Translations under genes and position numbers: made by a program
DNA from: Salinarchaeum sp. Harcht-Bsk1
GTDB taxonomy: Archaea; Halobacteriota; Halobacteria; Halobacteriales; Salinarchaeaceae
Direction of reading: 5' to 3'
NCBI RefSeq assembly: GCF_000403645.1
Contig: NC_021313.1
Span: forward strand, 868,001 to 932,000
DNA length: 64,000 nucleotides
Part shown: positions 24,256-34,660 of the stretch, in pieces
Position numbering within the stretch: position 1 is the stretch's first letter
Layout: every line of letters begins with the position of its first letter
Notes under the pieces: generated by a model
Told to the model about the DNA's origin: nothing
Databases searched by the model: none
The model's input: only the letters and a program-made list of their open reading frames with translations

Positions 24256-26945
24256 CGGTGAGTGACCTCGCGGAGGCGATCGTCGATCACCGCCGGCTGG
24301 TGATCGTCGCCTTCCTGCTCGTGACCACCGGCATGATCGCCGGCGCGATGCAGGTCGAAGAGCAGAGTTCCCTCGACGGGTTCCAGACGGACTCAGAGGA
24401 GGCCGAAGCGCTCGATCGGATCCAGGCGCGCTACGATCGAACCGGCGAGAACGTGACGACGGCGCAGGTAGTCGTCGAGCGCGAGAACGTCCTGAGCAAG
24501 GAGGGACTGCTCGAAGCGCTGCGGTACCAGCGTGCACTACGGCAAAACGAGACGGTCGCCGGGACGCTCGCGCACCGGCCCGGGCAGCAGGCGACCACGA
24601 GCGTGGCCTCGGCCATCGCGACGGCCGCGATCGCCCGAGAACGGCGAGTCGGGAACGCGCGTGGGCAGTCCGCTGATCGCTCCGGGGACGCCAACGGGAC
24701 TGCTGCAGCGACCGGTTCCGGCGGCGTGCCGTCGATGGACGCCCAGATCGCCCAGATCGAATCGATGAGCGACGCCGAAATCGAGGCCACGATCCAGGCG
24801 GTGCTCACCGAGGACCGCGCGGAGCTGTTGATGCTCCTCCCCGCCGACTACGAGGCCGGCGAGACCACCGCCGACGCCACGATGGTACTCGTCCGCCAGG
24901 ACACGCGCGGCGAGTTCGTCTCGATCGACACCGCGCCCGAGTTCCTGGTCGAGAGCCAGCAGGCGATGGCAGCCATCGGCGAGGAGCGCGGCGGGGCGAC
25001 CTACCGCGTCTTCGGCGTCGGGATCACCGCCGACGAGTTCGCGACGTCGATGAACGAGAGCCTCGCGATCCTCGGGCCCTTCGCCCTGCTCTTCGTCCTC
25101 CTCGTCCTCGCCATCGCGTACCGTGACGTGGTGGACGTCCTGCTCGGGCTGACCGGGATCGGCCTCGTGCTCGTCTGGACCTTCGGCTTCATGGGCTGGG
25201 CCGGGATCGCGTTCAACCAGCTGTTCGTCGCCGTGCCGGTGTTGCTGATCGGGCTCTCGATCGACTACGCGATCCACGTGTTCATGCGATCGCGGGAGGC
25301 CCGCGACCGTGGGAGGGCCTTCGGCAGCGATGCGACCGGCACCGCGACGCCCTCAGCCGACGCGATGAAGCGAGGGCTCGCCGGCGTCGGGCTCGCGCTC
25401 GTTCTCGTCACCGTGACGACGGCCGTGGGCTTCCTCTCGAACGTCGTCAGCCCGCTCCCGCCGATTCAGGAGTTCGGGATCGTCAACGCCGCCGGGATCG
25501 TCTCCGCGCTGTTCGTGTTCACGCTGTTCGTCCCGGCGGTGAAGGTGGAACTCGACGGGTTCCTCGAATCCCACGGCTTCGATCGCCGGACCTCGGCCTT
25601 CGGCTCGTCGGGACGGCTCAACGGGCTGCTGGCAGGTGCTTCGCGGGTCGCACGTCGCGCTCCGGCGATCGTGCTCGTGCTCGCCCTGCTTGTGAGCCTC
25701 GGCGGCGCGTACGGCGCGACGCAGGTCGACTCGAGCTTCCAGACGACGGACTTCCTCGCCGACGATCCGCCGGAGTGGACGGAGTCGCTCCCCGCCGGCA
25801 TGCAGCCCAGCGAGTACACCGCGATCGGCACGATGGACGTCCTCGAAGACGAGTTCGTCCGCCAGGACCTCGACGCACAACTGTTGATCGAGGGGAACGT
25901 CACCGATCCAGCGGCGCTCGAACGGATCGGCGGTGCCACGACGCGACTCGGGGACACCGAGGCGGCCGCACGGCTGCCGAACGGCCGCGCGGCGCTCACC
26001 AGTCCGACGACGGCCATGGAGCGCGTCGCGGCCACCAACGAATCGTTCAACGCGACGCTCGCCGCCAGCGACACCGACGGTGACGGGCTGCCGGATCGAA
26101 ATCTCGAGGCGGTCTACGACGCACTCTACGCGGCAGATCCGGTGACGGCAGCCGGCGTGATCGACCGCACCGAATCCGGCGAGTACCGCTCGGTCCGGAT
26201 CACGGTGCTGGCCGCCAGCAGCGACGAGACCGGCTCGCTCGTGTCGGCGGTCCGCGACGAGTCGGACCGGATCGAGGGGCAGGGGACCCCCGCCGACGGA
26301 CCTGGCCCGAGCGTCGAGGTCACCCCGACGGGGCAGCGGACGGTCATTACCCAGCAGATCTCGAAGCAGATCCTCGACACCGTGCTCTGGAGCCTCGTCG
26401 TAACCCTCGCCGTGGTCGGCGTCCTCCTGCTCGGTGCCTACCGGCTCACGGCCGGCCGCGGGTCGCTCGGGATCGTCGCGATGGTCCCGATCCTCATGGC
26501 GCTGTCCTGGGTGCTCGGGACGATGTGGCTGATCGGGATGCCGTTCAACTCGATCACCGGGCTGATCACCAGCCTCACGATCGGGATCGGCGTCGCCTAC
26601 TCGATCCACGTCTGCGAGCGCTACTACCAGGAACTCGACCGCAACGAGACGGTCGACGACGCCCTCCACGCGACGGTCGCGGGAACCGGCGGCGCACTCC
26701 TTGGGAGCGCGGCGACCACGGCCGGCGGCTTCGGCGTCCTCACGTTCGCGTTCCTGCCGGCCCTGCAGCAGTTCGGACTCATCACGGCGGTCTCGATCGG
26801 GTTCGCCTTCCTCGCGACCGTGGCCGTCCTGCCGAGCCTGCTGGTGATCTGGACGCGCTACCTCGGGCCGGAGTGGGCAAGCGAGGAGCTCGCGGCCGAT
26901 CCGCCGGTGAGCGTCCCCCACACCGATCCCGCGAGCGACGACTGA
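24252..26945 (+). CDS. RND/MMPL-superfamily exporter
   Basis: This is an 897-residue, 12-helix membrane transporter made of two repeated halves, each with one helix, a large external domain (about residues 35-260 and 490-700) and five helices. Hydrophobic blocks such as LLIGLSIDYAIHVFMRSRE and IGIGVAYSIHVCERYYQE are equivalent in the two halves and contain the acidic residues of the proton relay. The substrate could be lipids, hopanoid-like compounds or drugs; it is not readable from sequence. It starts with GTG 24252 and is controlled by the adjacent TetR repressor. Confidence 0.92.
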   Translation: MTVSDLAEAIVDHRRLVIVAFLLVTTGMIAGAMQVEEQSSLDGFQTDSEEAEALDRIQARYDRTGENVTTAQVVVERENVLSKEGLLEALRYQRALRQNETVAGTLAHRPGQQATTSVASAIATAAIARERRVGNARGQSADRSGDANGTAAATGSGGVPSMDAQIAQIESMSDAEIEATIQAVLTEDRAELLMLLPADYEAGETTADATMVLVRQDTRGEFVSIDTAPEFLVESQQAMAAIGEERGGATYRVFGVGITADEFATSMNESLAILGPFALLFVLLVLAIAYRDVVDVLLGLTGIGLVLVWTFGFMGWAGIAFNQLFVAVPVLLIGLSIDYAIHVFMRSREARDRGRAFGSDATGTATPSADAMKRGLAGVGLALVLVTVTTAVGFLSNVVSPLPPIQEFGIVNAAGIVSALFVFTLFVPAVKVELDGFLESHGFDRRTSAFGSSGRLNGLLAGASRVARRAPAIVLVLALLVSLGGAYGATQVDSSFQTTDFLADDPPEWTESLPAGMQPSEYTAIGTMDVLEDEFVRQDLDAQLLIEGNVTDPAALERIGGATTRLGDTEAAARLPNGRAALTSPTTAMERVAATNESFNATLAASDTDGDGLPDRNLEAVYDALYAADPVTAAGVIDRTESGEYRSVRITVLAASSDETGSLVSAVRDESDRIEGQGTPADGPGPSVEVTPTGQRTVITQQISKQILDTVLWSLVVTLAVVGVLLLGAYRLTAGRGSLGIVAMVPILMALSWVLGTMWLIGMPFNSITGLITSLTIGIGVAYSIHVCERYYQELDRNETVDDALHATVAGTGGALLGSAATTAGGFGVLTFAFLPALQQFGLITAVSIGFAFLATVAVLPSLLVIWTRYLGPEWASEELAADPPVSVPHTDPASDD

Positions 26946-27055
26946 GCACCCGCTGACGACCGCCGGCCCTCCGTTCGGCCCTCCAGCTACGCGACGCTGT
27001 CGGCGTCAGGTTCTCGAAGAAACCGCCCGGTGCCTCGAACGCGAGTCGCGCGTTC

Positions 27056-27307
27056 TCAGATGAGGTCCTGGTCTTCGAGCTGCTCGAGCACGTCGTCGAC
27101 GAAGGACTCGACGTCGTCGTAGGGGAACTCGCCGCCACCGAGCTTGGTGTTGAGCTCCATCGCGGTCATCGAGAAGTCGCCGGACTCGAAGCTGGTCGAG
27201 GGACCGTCGGGGAGCGCCGGGACGAGGTCCATCGGGCTCGAGATCGGGTAGTCGGCACCTTCGAACGCGTCGATCATCTGTTCTCGGAGTTCGGCTTCGT
27301 CTGCCAT
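27056..27307 (-). CDS. MTH865-family small protein
   Basis: This is an 83-residue helical protein matching the MTH865 family of archaea (structure known, function unknown). The conserved core is FEGADYPISSPMDLVPALP followed by SFESGDFSMTAMEL and the C-terminal FPYDDVESFVDDVLEQL. I start it at ATG 27307 (MADEAEL), dropping nine upstream residues, because an A/T-rich stretch at 27332-27342 gives a leaderless-like promoter distance. It stands alone between the exporter and the DUF255 gene. Confidence 0.85.
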   Translation of the reverse strand: MADEAELREQMIDAFEGADYPISSPMDLVPALPDGPSTSFESGDFSMTAMELNTKLGGGEFPYDDVESFVDDVLEQLEDQDLI

Positions 27308-27384
27308 GTGGACACAGTGTGAGTGCCGCGACAATAAACTTTGCTGTGATTGGAAGTTGACTCGGCTGCGCCGAGGACGCCGCT

Positions 27385-29796
<2,412 letters not shown>

Positions 29797-29884
29797 GTGT
29801 CGGGTAGGCCACTGGGGCGTAAAGTACCGGCGTTCGACCCGGTGGACGGCAACGACTACCCGCTCCGGGACCGTCTGTACAGGT

Positions 29885-30112
29885 ATGCGAGCAGCAACCA
29901 GATTGTGGCTCCTCCGGATCGCAGCGCTGGTGCTCACGCTGCCGCTCTGGTTCCTGCTGTTCGCGCTCGCCGTCTCGCTCGACGCTGGCCCGGTCGTCGG
30001 ACTCCTCGTCGTCTTCGTTCCGCTGGGGCTGCTCGCTGCCGGAATCGCGCTGTTGGTCCGGGGGCTCCGCGCTGGCGACCGGGCCAGCGACGGAAGTACT
30101 GAGCGGTCGTGA
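29885..30112 (+). CDS. Small two-helix membrane protein
   Basis: This is a 75-residue protein with two clear membrane helices (LRIAALVLTLPLWFLLFALAV and VVGLLVVFVPLGLLAAGIAL) joined by a short loop, and a polar C-terminus. The N-terminus MRAATRLWLL is positively charged. I do not recognise a family. It is divergent from the DUF255 gene with 88 bases between starts. The composition argues for a real gene rather than chance. Confidence 0.6.
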   Translation: MRAATRLWLLRIAALVLTLPLWFLLFALAVSLDAGPVVGLLVVFVPLGLLAAGIALLVRGLRAGDRASDGSTERS

Positions 30113-30189
30113 GTACGCCGCCTTGCCAGTCGTGAACGGCGGTGCGATCACCTGTGACGTGAGCGGCGATGGACGGGAGCCCCGATCGA

Positions 30190-30756
30190 TTAGCCGTCGT
30201 CCGAATCTGGGTCGAGAATCTCCTCGAACTCCTCGCGGTCCTCCTCACTGAGCTGGTCGTCATCGTCCCCGTCGCCGCTCCCGCTGGAGCGTTGCTGTGA
30301 CCGGTTCCGACCGCGTCGGCGGTGCTCGGGCTCCTGGGCCTCGTCGCGGCTGAGGAACTTCGGTCTGCCGACGGACTCCCTGGAATCGTCGGGCCGGGAG
30401 TCGATCTGGTAGCCGCCGAGGGCGTCGGGGATCCCCTGCTTCTCGTGGGCCTGGCCCTGCTCTGGCCGATCGCTGGGATCGAGCTGGGTCGTGCCCTCGA
30501 CGACCTCCTCCCAGACGTCCCCCGCGTCGGCGGCGGGATCGGGGTCGATCCGGTCGGCCTTGTCCCGCCCCTCGTGGAAGGCAAGTTCGACGAAACTCCG
30601 GTCGTAGGTCGACTCGACCTGATCGCTGATGCGATCGAGTTCCCCGGGGTAGTGCTCGTCCATCCGCGCGGCGACGCCGAGGGCGAAGGCCCGGCGGACG
30701 GCTTCCTCTCGATCCTCGATCTCCTCCCAGTCGGTGCCGAAGCGTTCCTCGTACAT
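30190..30756 (-). CDS. Hypothetical haloarchaeal protein, acidic tail
   Basis: This is a 188-residue soluble protein I do not recognise. The first 100 residues look folded and helical (YEERFGTDWEEIEDREEAVRRAFALGV, split; FVELAFHEGRDKADRIDPDP). The middle is Gln/Pro-rich and the end is disordered, first basic (HRRRGRNRSQQRSS) then acidic (DDDDQLSEEDREEFEEILD). The basic-then-acidic tail could bind nucleic acid or partner proteins, but this is speculation. It is downstream of the KaiC-like gene by 35 bases on the same strand, probably one operon. Confidence 0.7.
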   Translation of the reverse strand: MYEERFGTDWEEIEDREEAVRRAFALGVAARMDEHYPGELDRISDQVESTYDRSFVELAFHEGRDKADRIDPDPAADAGDVWEEVVEGTTQLDPSDRPEQGQAHEKQGIPDALGGYQIDSRPDDSRESVGRPKFLSRDEAQEPEHRRRGRNRSQQRSSGSGDGDDDDQLSEEDREEFEEILDPDSDDG

Positions 30757-30791
30757 ATCAGGTGCCGGGGACCGGCGTCTGGGCCGTCATC

Positions 30792-31502
30792 TCACTCACC
30801 GAGGATCTGGTCGGGGTCGACGCGGAGGCCCCGGTCCGAGAACCGTGCGGCGTGGATGTTGCTGTCGATGTCGGTCCCACGCATCTTGATGATCTGGACG
30901 CCGCGTTGCATCCCGCCTTCCTCCAGGTAGTTGTGCATGAAGAAGACCCCGTGAGCGAGATAGTGCTCGTCGGAGTAGGAGGTCGGATCGGTCATCTCCG
31001 AGATGACGATCGTCGTCGCGTCCGCTCGCTTGAGCGCCGTGAGGAACTTGATGAAGTCGTCGAGGTCGTCCGAGAAGTAGTACTCGAGGAGCATCGCGGA
31101 GTCGATGACCAGCCGATCGATGTCCTTCGAGTCGACGAAGGAGACGATCTGGTTGGTCATGTTCTCGACGTTGTCGGGGAAGTCCCCGCCAGAGCGCGAG
31201 GAGGGCGCGAGCAAGCGCTTGGCCTCGCTGTCGAAGACGTTGAGGAACTTCACCCGGCCCGAGCTGACGGCCTTGTCGAAGCCGAACTCGTACCGGGACA
31301 TGTCCTGGACGAGCTCCTCGCTCGTCTCGTGGAGACTGAGAAAGAGCGAGGTCTGGCCGTCGATCGCACCCTTCGTGACGAACTGCGAGGCGAACGTCGA
31401 CTTCCCACTTCCCGGCGGTCCACTGACGATATAGAGCCTGTTCGTGAGCAACCCGCCCTCGACCAGCGTGTCGAAGCCGGGGACCCCAGTAGCGACGCGC
31501 AT
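30792..31502 (-). CDS. KaiC-like RecA-superfamily ATPase
   Basis: This is a 236-residue single-domain KaiC/RadA-type ATPase. VPGFDTLVEGG precedes the Walker A GPPGSGKST, and DRLVIDSAMLL is the Walker B strand. It has the C-terminal block MQRGVQIIKMRGTDIDSNIH typical of archaeal KaiC homologues. These are proposed to act in signalling or motility; no partner kinase is adjacent. ATG 31502 (MRVATGV) is used; the longer frame lacks similarity. A hypothetical gene follows by 35 bases. Confidence 0.9.
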   Translation of the reverse strand: MRVATGVPGFDTLVEGGLLTNRLYIVSGPPGSGKSTFASQFVTKGAIDGQTSLFLSLHETSEELVQDMSRYEFGFDKAVSSGRVKFLNVFDSEAKRLLAPSSRSGGDFPDNVENMTNQIVSFVDSKDIDRLVIDSAMLLEYYFSDDLDDFIKFLTALKRADATTIVISEMTDPTSYSDEHYLAHGVFFMHNYLEEGGMQRGVQIIKMRGTDIDSNIHAARFSDRGLRVDPDQILGE

Positions 31503-31703
31503 CGTTACAGAGCAGGGGCCGGGCCCGACAAGAGTGTTCTGGCAGGTTTTGCCATCGTGCGTCGTGACCCCCGGAGCCCTCCTGTGAATCCCGACACCGG
31601 TGGAATCGGCCATCGTCGACGCCTCGTGGCACGGTACCGTGTCTCGTTTACTCTGTTACGAATTGCAGTAGTTTAATGATCCTGCATGCCCTTCTCTCGA
31701 GTG

Positions 31704-31829
31704 ATGCCCAAGATCACGGTGTCAGACTCGCTGTACAGCCAGCTCGACCAGGCGGCCGACGAGGACCTCGAAGGCGCGCTCTGGGAGATGGTGTACCTCC
31801 ACCGGCGCGGCAACGACCCCTCCGAGTAA
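31704..31829 (+). CDS. 41-residue RHH-like small protein
   Basis: A short gene encodes 41 residues starting MPKITVSDSLYSQLDQAADE and ending GNDPSE. The N-terminal beta strand followed by two helices is the ribbon-helix-helix pattern; haloarchaeal proteins of this size and sequence style (DUF7557-like, from memory) exist. A TATA-like GTTTAATG (31671-31678) is 29 bases upstream of the ATG, which supports a leaderless gene. It precedes tsr3 on the same strand by about 110 bases. The function is unknown; DNA binding is possible. Confidence 0.7.
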   Translation: MPKITVSDSLYSQLDQAADEDLEGALWEMVYLHRRGNDPSE

Positions 31830-31937
31830 CGACGGCTGGCCACGGGTTCCAGACCGATTCCTGCGGGCACCACCGTGCCGGAGCGGCTGACAGCCGACCC
31901 CGCGGCGCTTTTCTTCCCTCCCCGAGTAGCATCTCCA

Positions 31938-32459
31938 GTGGCCGACTCCCTCGCACTGCACGCCCGCTACGAGGGCGACGACGATCCCAAGAAGTGCACT
32001 GCGCGCCGACTCGAACGCGAGGGTGCGCTCGAACTGCACCGGAGCGACCGCGAGACGCCGTACGGGATCGTGCTCAATCCCCACTCCGAGCAGGCGCTCT
32101 CCCCCGCGGACCGCGGCCTGGCAGAGCGCCTCGTCGCGCTCGACTGCTCCTGGGAGACCGCCGAGGCCGCGCAGTTCTCCATCGCCGGCGAGCACCGCGC
32201 GTTGCCGTTTCTGGTGGCAGCCAATCCAGTGAACTTCGGCAAACCGTTCCAGCTCACGACCGCCGAGGCGCTGGCCGGCGGCCTCGCGATCCTAGGCGAG
32301 CGTCAGGCTGCGGAGGAGCTGCTGGAGATTTTCTCCTGGGGCGAGGCCTTCATCGAGATGAACGACGAGCCGCTTCGTCGGTACGCGGCCTGTGCAGATT
32401 CGAGTGAGGTAGTGGCGGTGCAGGAGGAGTACCTCGCCGATCCGGACGGCGAGGAGTAA
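31938..32459 (+). CDS. tsr3: rRNA aminocarboxypropyltransferase Tsr3 (DUF367)
   Basis: This is a 173-residue SPOUT-like enzyme that transfers the aminocarboxypropyl group of S-adenosylmethionine to a pseudouridine-type base in small-subunit rRNA. Conserved blocks: [39 protein letters not shown] and [16 protein letters not shown]. The start is GTG 31938, in line with family length; the 21 upstream in-frame residues do not match. It is followed 107 bases later by eL40, fitting a ribosome-related neighbourhood. Confidence 0.95.
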   Translation: MADSLALHARYEGDDDPKKCTARRLEREGALELHRSDRETPYGIVLNPHSEQALSPADRGLAERLVALDCSWETAEAAQFSIAGEHRALPFLVAANPVNFGKPFQLTTAEALAGGLAILGERQAAEELLEIFSWGEAFIEMNDEPLRRYAACADSSEVVAVQEEYLADPDGEE

Positions 32460-32565
32460 CGCGATCGCTTCTCGATCCACCTGCGAGTCGCCCGGGAGCC
32501 CCGACCCCTCGACCGCACTCGCAGAGACTGGCAAGACTTAACCGAGCGCTCGGCCAAGCGGTCCC

Positions 32566-32715
32566 ATGCCCAAGTTCGAAGCCGCGGAAGATCGCCTGCT
32601 CAACAAGGCGATCTGCATGCGATGCAACGCACGAAACTCCCCGGACGCGGACCGCTGCCGGAAGTGCGGCCACGGCAACCTCCGACCGAAGGCCCGCGAG
32701 TCCCGCTCGGCCTAA
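32566..32715 (+). CDS. rpl40e: Large-subunit ribosomal protein eL40
   Basis: This is a 49-residue basic ribosomal protein with a four-cysteine zinc knuckle (CMRC and CRKC separated by ten residues) and the conserved start [20 protein letters not shown]. In archaea eL40 is a free protein, not fused to ubiquitin. A TATA-like GACTTAACC (32535-32543) lies 27 bases upstream of the ATG. It is too short for a 60-residue cut-off but unmistakable. Confidence 0.97.
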   Translation: MPKFEAAEDRLLNKAICMRCNARNSPDADRCRKCGHGNLRPKARESRSA

Positions 32716-32779
32716 CTGCCGGCTCGTTTCTCCCTCGGCTCCACCTCGGGAGCGGCTGCTCAGACGATTCCTCCGTCGC

Positions 32780-33385
32780 TCAGTCGTACTTCGGCTCGTG
32801 CTTCTCCGCCCGTCCCAGCGCCGTCTCGACGACGTCCCGAACGTCGCCGTGGAACTCGTCGCCGTGCCCGGCGTACATGTGCTCCACCGAATCGGGCAAC
32901 CGGTCCAGCAGGTCCTCGATGGACTCGACGAGCCGCTCGCGTGACTGGCCGGGCATGTCGGTGCGCCCGAAGCTACCGTAGTCGAACGCGCCGTCGTCGT
33001 GGACGACCACGTCGCCGGAGAACAGCGTCGAGTCGCTGACGAACGCGAGGTGGTCGTCCGCGTGACCGGGCGTGTAGACGGCCTCGAAGGACTCGTCGCC
33101 GATCTGGAGGTGGTCGCCGTCCTCGAGCACGTGCGAGCGGCGGGGATGCGCGCCGAAGGCGTAGCAGTCGGCGTCGAAGGCGTCGAGGACGGCGTCGAGT
33201 GCGTCGACGTGGTCGCCGTGCTGGTGAGTGAGCGCGACGGCGTCGAGCGAGTCGGTGTGCTCGGCGATCACGTCCTCGACGCCGTCCATCGCGCCGGCGT
33301 CGACGAGCACCGTGTGCTCGCCGGTGACGAGGTAGGCGTTGCAGGTGAACGTCTCCGCGTCCGCGGTGACGGTGTGGACGTGCAT
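32780..33385 (-). CDS. Metallo-beta-lactamase-fold hydrolase (glyoxalase II-like)
   Basis: This is a 201-residue MBL protein with the metal motif THQHGDHVD (HxHxDH), the third His in TPGHADDHLAF, the bridging Asp in LFSGDVV and the last His in MYAGHGDEFHGD. This set fits two-metal thioester hydrolases such as glyoxalase II. The substrate is unknown. It ends a run of three same-strand genes that include the persulfide-dioxygenase-like fusion and a SoxB-like protein, so a role in thiol/sulfur chemistry is possible (inference). Confidence 0.88.
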   Translation of the reverse strand: MHVHTVTADAETFTCNAYLVTGEHTVLVDAGAMDGVEDVIAEHTDSLDAVALTHQHGDHVDALDAVLDAFDADCYAFGAHPRRSHVLEDGDHLQIGDESFEAVYTPGHADDHLAFVSDSTLFSGDVVVHDDGAFDYGSFGRTDMPGQSRERLVESIEDLLDRLPDSVEHMYAGHGDEFHGDVRDVVETALGRAEKHEPKYD

Positions 33386-33455
33386 GGCCGGTCGTTCGGT
33401 CGCTCGGCGGAAAACGGTACGGCCCGCAGCAACCTCGGGTGGAGCCGGCCGGTCC

Positions 33456-34601
33456 TCACGCCGCGCAGTTGTTTGGCCCGAGTTCGAGTTCCGTCGCCTC
33501 GCCCTCGTCGAGGGTCGCTTTGCCAGTGTTGATGGCGATGACGCGCTCGTAGTTCGGCGGCTTCTCCGGGGCGTTCTCGGCCAACTGCTCGACGAACCGC
33601 TCGCGGTCGAGTCCGAGGAGGTCCAGAGTCGCGCGCAGGTCGCCGAGCCGGGCCACGTGGGGTTCCCCCGGCGATCCGGTCTCGTAGCGCCCGTCGTTCG
33701 CGACGCTGAGGTGGCCCGGCAGTACTTTCGCGTCGCCCGGGTGGTCGAGGACGGTCTCGTGGAGCGAGTCGTAGAGCAGTTCGGCCCCGCGGGCAGCGTC
33801 GGCCTCGCCGAACTGGAGCTCCGTCCGGCCGACGGAGTCGAGGAACAGCGTGTCGCCGGTCAAGAGCAGTTCGTCGTCGACGAGGTAGTTCGTCATCTCC
33901 GTGGTGTGCCCCGGCGTGTGGAGCGCCTCGATCTCGACGTCGCCGAGTTCGACGACCTCGCCGTCCGACAGCGGGTCGTACTCGTACTCGACGCCACGCT
34001 CCCTGGCCGCCTCGCCGAGGTGGTACGGGACGCCGATTTCGTCGGCGAGGGCCGGACCCCCGGAGAGATGGTCGGCGTGGACGTGCGTGTCGAGCACGCG
34101 CGTGATCGCGAGCCCGGCGTCCTGTGCGGCGACTGCGAACTCGTCGGTCTGTCTGGTCACGTCGACGACGACGGCCTCCTCGGCCTGCTTCGAGCCGACG
34201 ACGTAGCCGAGACAGCCCTTCGCTCGACGCTGGAGCTGTCGAACGACGAGGTCGTCGTTCCGGGTCTCGATCGGGACGGTCTCGTAGACGGTGCTCCACG
34301 CTTCCATCCCGCCGGTGACGACCGAGGTGTCGTCGTACCCGTGCTCCTCCAACGCAAACGCGAACGGCGTCGAGGTCAGACCCTTCCCACAGATGGCGAC
34401 GACCGGTCGGCCGTCGACGAGGGCGTTCACCTGGTTCAGCTGGTCCTCGCTCAGCCCCTCGTCGGGGTCGAACGGAACGTTCGCCGCGTCGGGGACGTGC
34501 CAGGCCTCGTAGCTGTCTTCGGGACGCGTGTCGATGAGCGCGAACTGTTCGTCGGCGTCGATCCGCTCCGCGAGCGTGGCCGGGGTGATCTTGTCCACCA
34601 T
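33456..34601 (-). CDS. Rhodanese - persulfide-dioxygenase-like MBL fusion
   Basis: This is a 381-residue protein. Residues 1-105 form a rhodanese domain with the active-site loop CGKGLTST. The rest is an ETHE1-like metallo-beta-lactamase domain with THVHADHLSGG, HTPGHTTEM, LTGDTLFLDSVGRTEL and LPGHLS. ETHE1-type enzymes oxidise persulfide (for example glutathione persulfide) to sulfite; the rhodanese domain transfers sulfane sulfur. The domain order here is rhodanese first. It lies 59 bases downstream of the SoxB-like gene on the same strand. Confidence 0.9.
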   Translation of the reverse strand: MVDKITPATLAERIDADEQFALIDTRPEDSYEAWHVPDAANVPFDPDEGLSEDQLNQVNALVDGRPVVAICGKGLTSTPFAFALEEHGYDDTSVVTGGMEAWSTVYETVPIETRNDDLVVRQLQRRAKGCLGYVVGSKQAEEAVVVDVTRQTDEFAVAAQDAGLAITRVLDTHVHADHLSGGPALADEIGVPYHLGEAARERGVEYEYDPLSDGEVVELGDVEIEALHTPGHTTEMTNYLVDDELLLTGDTLFLDSVGRTELQFGEADAARGAELLYDSLHETVLDHPGDAKVLPGHLSVANDGRYETGSPGEPHVARLGDLRATLDLLGLDRERFVEQLAENAPEKPPNYERVIAINTGKATLDEGEATELELGPNNCAA

Positions 34602-34660
34602 TGTGTAGTCACGTGCTACCCCCGAGCTACCGCTGGCACGGTCCCCGCCTCGGTCACCGC

